From positions 558,001-622,000 of the forward strand of contig OY101127.1 in the NCBI GenBank assembly GCA_956465555.1: a DNA stretch of 64,000 nt, in the 5' to 3' direction. Under the pieces are notes generated by a model. That model did not search any database. It had not been told where the DNA came from and worked only from the letters and a program-made list of their open reading frames with translations. This DNA comes from Nitzschia sp. pyKryTriq1. Its lineage: Eukaryota; Bacillariophyta; Bacillariophyceae; Bacillariales; Bacillariaceae. The position numbers and the translations under genes were made by a program. This document shows positions 59,901 through 64,000 of this stretch, piece by piece (the stretch's first letter is position 1; every line of letters starts with the position of its first letter).

Positions 59901-60687
59901 GGCCCGTCGTTCCAGAAGTGCTGGAAAGTACAATGCCACTGAAGCGCTGGCGTCGCCATCCAGACCGCGCAAGCCTTTGAAAACGGCTTTGAACAAAGAA
60001 ATCAACCCGTTAGGGGGGAGTGAACGGAACACAGCCAGAAACAATGCGACCAGTGCCCCTGCTCGTCGTTCCAACAGCAGTGCTGGAAAATTCAACAGCC
60101 CAGAAGCCCCGGTGACACCCAGGGCCAAGCTGGGACGATCAAATAGCGCCGGCAGATTCTCTAGGGACCAAGGAAAGGCCGCCACTCAAGGAAGCGTCCG
60201 GAAAAAGGTAACTGAAGCACCGCCACCAGTCAAGAATATTCAAATTGTGGATCCACCAGAACCACAAGACAGCGTTTCTGCCGATAAACCCAGTTCTCAG
60301 GGTGAAATGGCTTTGAATGACGCACCGGAAGACAGTAGCCCAAAAAAGCGAGGACCTGGACTGTTCAGACGGCTATCGCGCAACAATTCCATTCGAACAA
60401 TACAGCTGCGCAACATGCGGCATCCCCGCGATATGGACGTGTGCTTTGGATCCGGGAACCATCCTGGCACGATTGCATTGACGGAGGCGGTGATCAAGTC
60501 AATGCACAAATTTTCGCCAAAGGGGTGGGGTCCTCCGGTATACAAGGCGATTCGATCCGACCTCCAAGGCCGACGATTTTTCGTTCGTCCAGATCTCGAG
60601 TCCCCTTGGAGAGAGGCATCGGCAGAAGAAAAGGTAGAGTTGACGCGAGAGCTCTTTGAAGCCAAACGTAAAGAGCGAAGAAGGTGA
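56905..60687 (+). CDS. Arrestin-fold protein with three C-terminal DUF6824-like repeats
   Basis: Three exons (56905-56965, 57076-57205, 57300-60687) are joined in phases 1 and 2 across introns of 110 and 94 bp. They give 1192 residues. Exons 1 and 2 supply the start of an arrestin N-domain (ENLVGKVIIQVQETLKPCDL). The domain continues with NTYVFPFSIPLPKSLPAS and SFRIEYNLKLKSG. An arrestin C-domain follows (LRGQELQVSLACRNESTLRI, YLKFSLFTKTEEEAYPSI). Residues about 380 to 505 form a helical domain resembling DUF4476 (MKDLDWAIFLASLTP...). Three repeats follow at about 597-685, 744-827 and 1107-1192, each with D-(V/I)-x-(L/F) start, an internal P(V/I)YR or PVYK, R-x-F and a final W/F-REA-(T/S) (for example YRDVKKQFPNDQRFLIA; WREATQAERREN). 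These match the DUF6824 family abundant in diatoms. A basic Ser/Arg-rich linker lies at about 830 to 1100. Arrestin-like proteins are adaptors in membrane-protein trafficking. The role here is unknown. Confidence 0.85.
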
Positions 60688-60729
60688 CAAGTACTTAAAA
60701 ATGATCATTTAGCGAGTGGATTTGTCCTA

Positions 60730-61323
60730 CTACGAAGCTGTTGCTTGGCCATTATCATACACAATAGTACTTGGAGCCTTGCCGAAATCCGAAGACAAGG
60801 CCTCAGGAGGGATCTGAAGCGTCTCCAAAGCAATAATTTTGACCAGGGCCATGTGGTGTATGGCGTGGTGTGCGGAAAACCCGAGTTCCCGTTCCACTGT
60901 GCTGGTCATCTGGAATTCCTGAGGATCTCCCGACAACATGAAACATGCCTGGACTGGCTTGGATGCAGTATCCTGAAAGGTTTCGGAGAGTTTCGTCAAA
61001 TCATCCACCACTCGTTCAATTCTGATTTGGGCATGATCCATATCGTATTCATCAGGTCCTCCACGAGCACGAATATCGTAGTGAATTTGCCGATGTTCTG
61101 GGTTCGCTGCTGCTGCCGCTAATTCAATGTGATCCATACTGTGTCGCATATGTTGACCAATTGTCGCCCGGACAATAGGACACACTTGTTGGAATAATTC
61201 TCGAGATTGCGAAACGCCGAAATTAGTTCTCATCACGTCCATGAGAAAAAGCTTTTGATTCAGGATTCCAAGATTGGCCCTGCAAAGCATCGGAACGGAA
61301 GCCAGTAAGGGAGGCACAGTCAT
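60730..61323 (-). CDS. DinB/YfiT-fold metal-binding protein
   Basis: The 197-residue protein has a four-helix bundle pattern with spaced histidines: GQHMRHSMDHIELA near residue 55, and FSAHHAIHHMALVKII with the later GKAPSTIVYDN. The stretch RELGFSAHHAIHH and the ending (F-G-x-APST-x-x-Y) match a bacterial subgroup of DinB-like proteins. DinB-fold enzymes use three histidines to bind a metal and often act as thiol (bacillithiol, mycothiol) S-transferases, but many have no known role. No targeting signal is evident. The ATG at 61323 is the first true ATG; the frame extends five codons more from a non-ATG codon. It is convergent with the arrestin-like gene, 42 bp away. Confidence 0.8.
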   Translation of the reverse strand: MTVPPLLASVPMLCRANLGILNQKLFLMDVMRTNFGVSQSRELFQQVCPIVRATIGQHMRHSMDHIELAAAAANPEHRQIHYDIRARGGPDEYDMDHAQIRIERVVDDLTKLSETFQDTASKPVQACFMLSGDPQEFQMTSTVERELGFSAHHAIHHMALVKIIALETLQIPPEALSSDFGKAPSTIVYDNGQATAS

Positions 61324-61941
61324 TGTTCTAGAGTTCAACTTGATGATATTGCTTGATGGATCGATGATTCTTCTGTTTTCTGTATTCTGTCTTCAGATTG
61401 ACGGCGGGGCTGCTCTCTCGATCTTATTGTAGCGTCGGGTAAGCTTTGACCTGCTTGCTTTGACCTTTAAAAAAGGCGCGCGGTGAAAATTCTACTACTG
61501 TACCCCGACTAGTAGTAGTATGTACGTGCATGCCGGTACAGTATGACGACGAGTGTATTTTAATTCTACCGCTCGGTAACCGCAATACATACCGGTACTG
61601 TTCTGGTACCCCTGGTATCAATACTGCACATACTGTACTGTAATACGTTACGGTACTGCTAGCGATGTAGCGACGAAGAAAACACGTGGACCAGACGTGG
61701 ACGTCCCACCACATAGCGATACGAAGACGTTTGTACCGCGCGGTACATCAATGAGAGCCACCCCGACCGCTAATAATACACCAGTATCATCGCATATCAT
61801 GCATCGCTCCCATCGTCAACCCCAGCAATGATGGTCCACGCGTTTCATTGCTTTCTGGTCTTTTCCCTCTCCATCTGATTTTCTTAAAATTTGCAATTTT
61901 TTGGGGGATACAAGAAAAAACGGGAAATAATTGAGAGGAGA
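61324..61941. other. Intergenic between DinB-like and S49 peptidase genes
   Basis: No gene is supported. The middle (61495-61760) is rich in GTAC words (CCGGTACTGTTCTGGTACC, GTACCGCGCGGTAC). The two genes point away from each other, so both promoters lie here. Confidence 0.5.
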
Positions 61942-63903
61942 ATGATGATGCTTTCCTCATCTCGCGTTTGGATTTGGATTTGGTGGTCGCTCCTCGTGGC
62001 CTTATTGACCACAACGACCGTGACGACGACAACCGCGTCCACGGCATCACCATCTCGACGACGGGCACGGTTGTGGGGACGATCGTCGTCGTTGGCAGAC
62101 AAGAATAATGCCACGAGCGTCGATCCGGAAGAAGGAGCGCGCGACGACAACGATGATGGTGTCGACGATGGTGATTCTTCGAGTGGTGGCTTCTTTTCTC
62201 AATTCAGATTCCAGCAGCAGCAAAAGTCAAATGGAGAACCAACCGATGAGGGCAAGAATGATCAAAAACTGGAAAAAGGTGAAGCGGAGAAGTCAAATGA
62301 AAAAAATCAAGAGGCGGAGGAGTCTTCAAAGGCCAATGAGAGCACTTCCTCCCGGGAGAAATCTGTGTCTGACAGGAAGAAAGGAAGAGGGCCTTTTGGA
62401 TTCTTCAAACCCATGGACGAGGTCAAAAAGAGCAAAAAAGAAAAGGAAGACGACACCTCCGACGTTGAAGAGCAGGAAATCATCGCAACGGTGGATACAG
62501 ATCAAAAGGGAAAAGATGCTGCTGTAGATGCCGATGAAAAGGGTGAGGAGGATGAAACGGGCGAAACAGACAAGGTTGAGGACAGTGAAGATGAAAATGA
62601 CGACAGCACAACACCTGCTCCAAACAACACCACACAAGCAGCCGATCCTGCTTTGACTTCCACCACAAGACCCCGAGTCTTTGTGTATAAAGCGGGTCCG
62701 GTACCTGATACGTCGTCACCACTGGCCCGGCCCATGCCAGCTAGGTATGGCAGAGGGCCTCCGTCGCAATCTTCGCCGTTTGCGCCCCAAATAGATCACC
62801 AAGCCTTGCTTGCAGCGACGGTGATCTCCGTGGTCAACGCGGCGTCTCGGTTGTGGATTATTGCGTGGATTGCCAAACGTCTCTCTGCTGAAGATGAATT
62901 GTTGGCCCCCGAGCAACATTTTCGATGGGAATGCCTGAATGATCGATATTCCAAAGATGAGACGGTCTTGCAAAATATACTCACCAAACCACCACTTGGT
63001 TTTTCTCGTCTCCGGTGGGGGGGCTACCTGAAAAAATTGCGGCCCAAGAAACACTTCATCGCACCAAAGGGACCAGTGTTACCTACAAAGAGCGTGGTGG
63101 TAGTTGATATTACTCCCTCTGGATTCATCGAGATACCGTACTTGACCGACGTTGTGAACTTCTTGGTCGCATCTCACTCCAAAACACACTTTGGGACAGA
63201 TCCAGAAATTGTCTTGTTGGTCGAGAGCCCAGGTGGCGGTGTCTCACTGTTTGGTCTGGCTGCCGCACAGGTTGGTCGTCTCAAACAGATGGGTTTGAAC
63301 GTCACTATTTGTGTTGATGCCGTCGCCGCCTCAGGTGGATACATGATTGCTACCCAGGCCACGAAGCTGATAGGTGCCCCATTTGCCCAGCTTGGTTCGA
63401 TCGGGGTCATGTCAGAAGGTCTCAATTTCAATAGTCTGCTGACCAAACATGGTGTCAAACCGATGATTTTGAAAGCGGGAGATCAAAAGAATCGACTCAG
63501 CGCATTTGGCCAGGTGACGGACGAAGATCTCAAAGTAGAAACAAAGCATCTGGAAAAAATTCATGAAGCTTTTGTTGAGATGTGCCTGTCCGAGCGGCCA
63601 GCACTGGATCCTAGTATATGTGACGGCACAGTCATGGTGGCAGCTCAAGGATTTGAGCACGGTCTTGTTGATCGAGTACTCACCTCCGAAGAGTATATTT
63701 GGGAGTGTATCCAAGACGGGGCCCACGTATTGAAACTGCACAAAGCCTCACCTCGAGCACATCCACACTATTTCCTCTTTCGAGCGCTGGATGTATTGCC
63801 ACATCTCAAACAGAAACTGCAGCAATTGGATACGGGCAAACTACTATCTATGGCGATCCAGGGGAGCGCATTTGTTGGGATGGTGCTTCGAGCAATACGA
63901 TAG
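61942..63903 (+). CDS. S49-family peptidase (SppA/SohB-like)
   Basis: The 653-residue protein starts at the ATG at 61942, the first ATG in the frame, with a hydrophobic signal (VWIWIWWSLLVALL) and a long acidic, lysine-rich, low-complexity part up to about residue 240. A hydrophobic helix lies near 292 to 312 (LAATVISVVNAASRLWIIAW). The catalytic domain begins with SVVVVDITPSGFIEIPYLTD. The serine nucleophile is in AVAASGGYMIA (Ser464) and the paired lysine is in KAGDQKNR (Lys516), 52 residues later as in archaeal SppA. IVLLVESPGGGVSLFGLAA and FAQLGSIGVMSEGLN are the oxyanion and core segments. S49 enzymes cut hydrophobic peptides in or near membranes; SppA removes leftover signal peptides and is found in plastids and bacteria. 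The N-terminal signal suggests plastid or another secretory compartment. The acidic N-terminal extension is unusual for the family. Confidence 0.92.
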   Translation: MMMLSSSRVWIWIWWSLLVALLTTTTVTTTTASTASPSRRRARLWGRSSSLADKNNATSVDPEEGARDDNDDGVDDGDSSSGGFFSQFRFQQQQKSNGEPTDEGKNDQKLEKGEAEKSNEKNQEAEESSKANESTSSREKSVSDRKKGRGPFGFFKPMDEVKKSKKEKEDDTSDVEEQEIIATVDTDQKGKDAAVDADEKGEEDETGETDKVEDSEDENDDSTTPAPNNTTQAADPALTSTTRPRVFVYKAGPVPDTSSPLARPMPARYGRGPPSQSSPFAPQIDHQALLAATVISVVNAASRLWIIAWIAKRLSAEDELLAPEQHFRWECLNDRYSKDETVLQNILTKPPLGFSRLRWGGYLKKLRPKKHFIAPKGPVLPTKSVVVVDITPSGFIEIPYLTDVVNFLVASHSKTHFGTDPEIVLLVESPGGGVSLFGLAAAQVGRLKQMGLNVTICVDAVAASGGYMIATQATKLIGAPFAQLGSIGVMSEGLNFNSLLTKHGVKPMILKAGDQKNRLSAFGQVTDEDLKVETKHLEKIHEAFVEMCLSERPALDPSICDGTVMVAAQGFEHGLVDRVLTSEEYIWECIQDGAHVLKLHKASPRAHPHYFLFRALDVLPHLKQKLQQLDTGKLLSMAIQGSAFVGMVLRAIR

Positions 63904-64000
63904 GGACGATTGGTTTCGATCAAGTGTTGGTGGCGTTCGAGTGGACTACTATTTTTGGCGTGCATTTCTTTTTAAAGTTTACTTTAGCTGGGATGTGTAA

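Noticed and set aside
62108-62527. Plus-strand frame inside the S49 peptidase gene
   Set aside because: Another frame of the lysine/acid-rich extension; the peptidase frame continues on both sides.
1-64000. CRISPR array, bacterial operon or prophage
   Set aside because: No spacer-like regular repeats; genes have spliceosomal introns and eukaryotic families, so this is eukaryotic nuclear DNA.

Overview
This window looks like nuclear DNA from a diatom, most likely a pennate one. The evidence is an Lhcx-type fucoxanthin chlorophyll protein, plastid-targeted proteins with ASAF-like presequence cleavage motifs, repeats of a domain I recognise as the diatom DUF6824 family, a diatom-type Ty1/copia element, and short GT-AG introns (74-156 bp) in an otherwise compact gene set. 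Genes lie on both strands with no operons. Species cannot be named from the sequence.

Layout. 0.4-10.7 kb: Lhcx light-harvesting protein, a four-helix membrane protein, an HscB/Jac1 co-chaperone, a SET-domain protein, the SDA1 ribosome-biogenesis factor, plastid IspF of the MEP pathway, and a Golgi-type fucosyltransferase-like enzyme. 10.9-15.5 kb: a young Ty1/copia element with identical LTRs. 15.8-25 kb: a bZIP factor, a formiminotransferase-like protein, a sulfotransferase-like protein, a possible tubby/LURP-fold protein, and an ABCG half-transporter fused to an N-terminal C2 domain. 25-27.8 kb: a membrane protein whose frame is broken and an LtrA-like multi-pass protein. 28.2-29.6 kb: a 1.4 kb non-coding element with identical 200 bp TG...CA terminal repeats that each contain a tRNA-like pol III promoter; I consider this the most novel object here. 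30.9-33 kb: two small unknown proteins. 34.3-47.6 kb: a kelch plus FAD-oxidase fusion, peroxisomal malate synthase, a glycosyltransferase plus sulfotransferase fusion, a methyltransferase with one in-frame stop, and a short-chain dehydrogenase. 48-64 kb: a plastid membrane protein, a Rad5/HLTF-like SNF2 ubiquitin ligase, a PMF1/Nnf1-like kinetochore protein, a truncated RNase II/R N-terminal domain, an arrestin plus DUF6824 fusion, a DinB-fold protein and an S49 peptidase.

Themes. Three separate Golgi-type enzymes (fucosyltransferase-like, sulfotransferase-like, GT plus sulfotransferase fusion) and the secreted or membrane FAD oxidase fit the making and remodelling of sulfated glycans, as in the diatom cell coat. 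IspF, Lhcx and the 48 kb protein serve the plastid, and malate synthase serves the glyoxylate cycle. Intergenic DNA repeatedly holds islands of the self-complementary word GTACCGGTAC and, in one place, a very large CTCTACT/AGTAGAG palindromic tract.

Seven genes were rebuilt across introns by matching phase and family sequence at GT-AG sites: IspF, bZIP, ABCG, malate synthase, SDR, Rad5-like and arrestin-like. All homology statements come from motif recognition, not searches.
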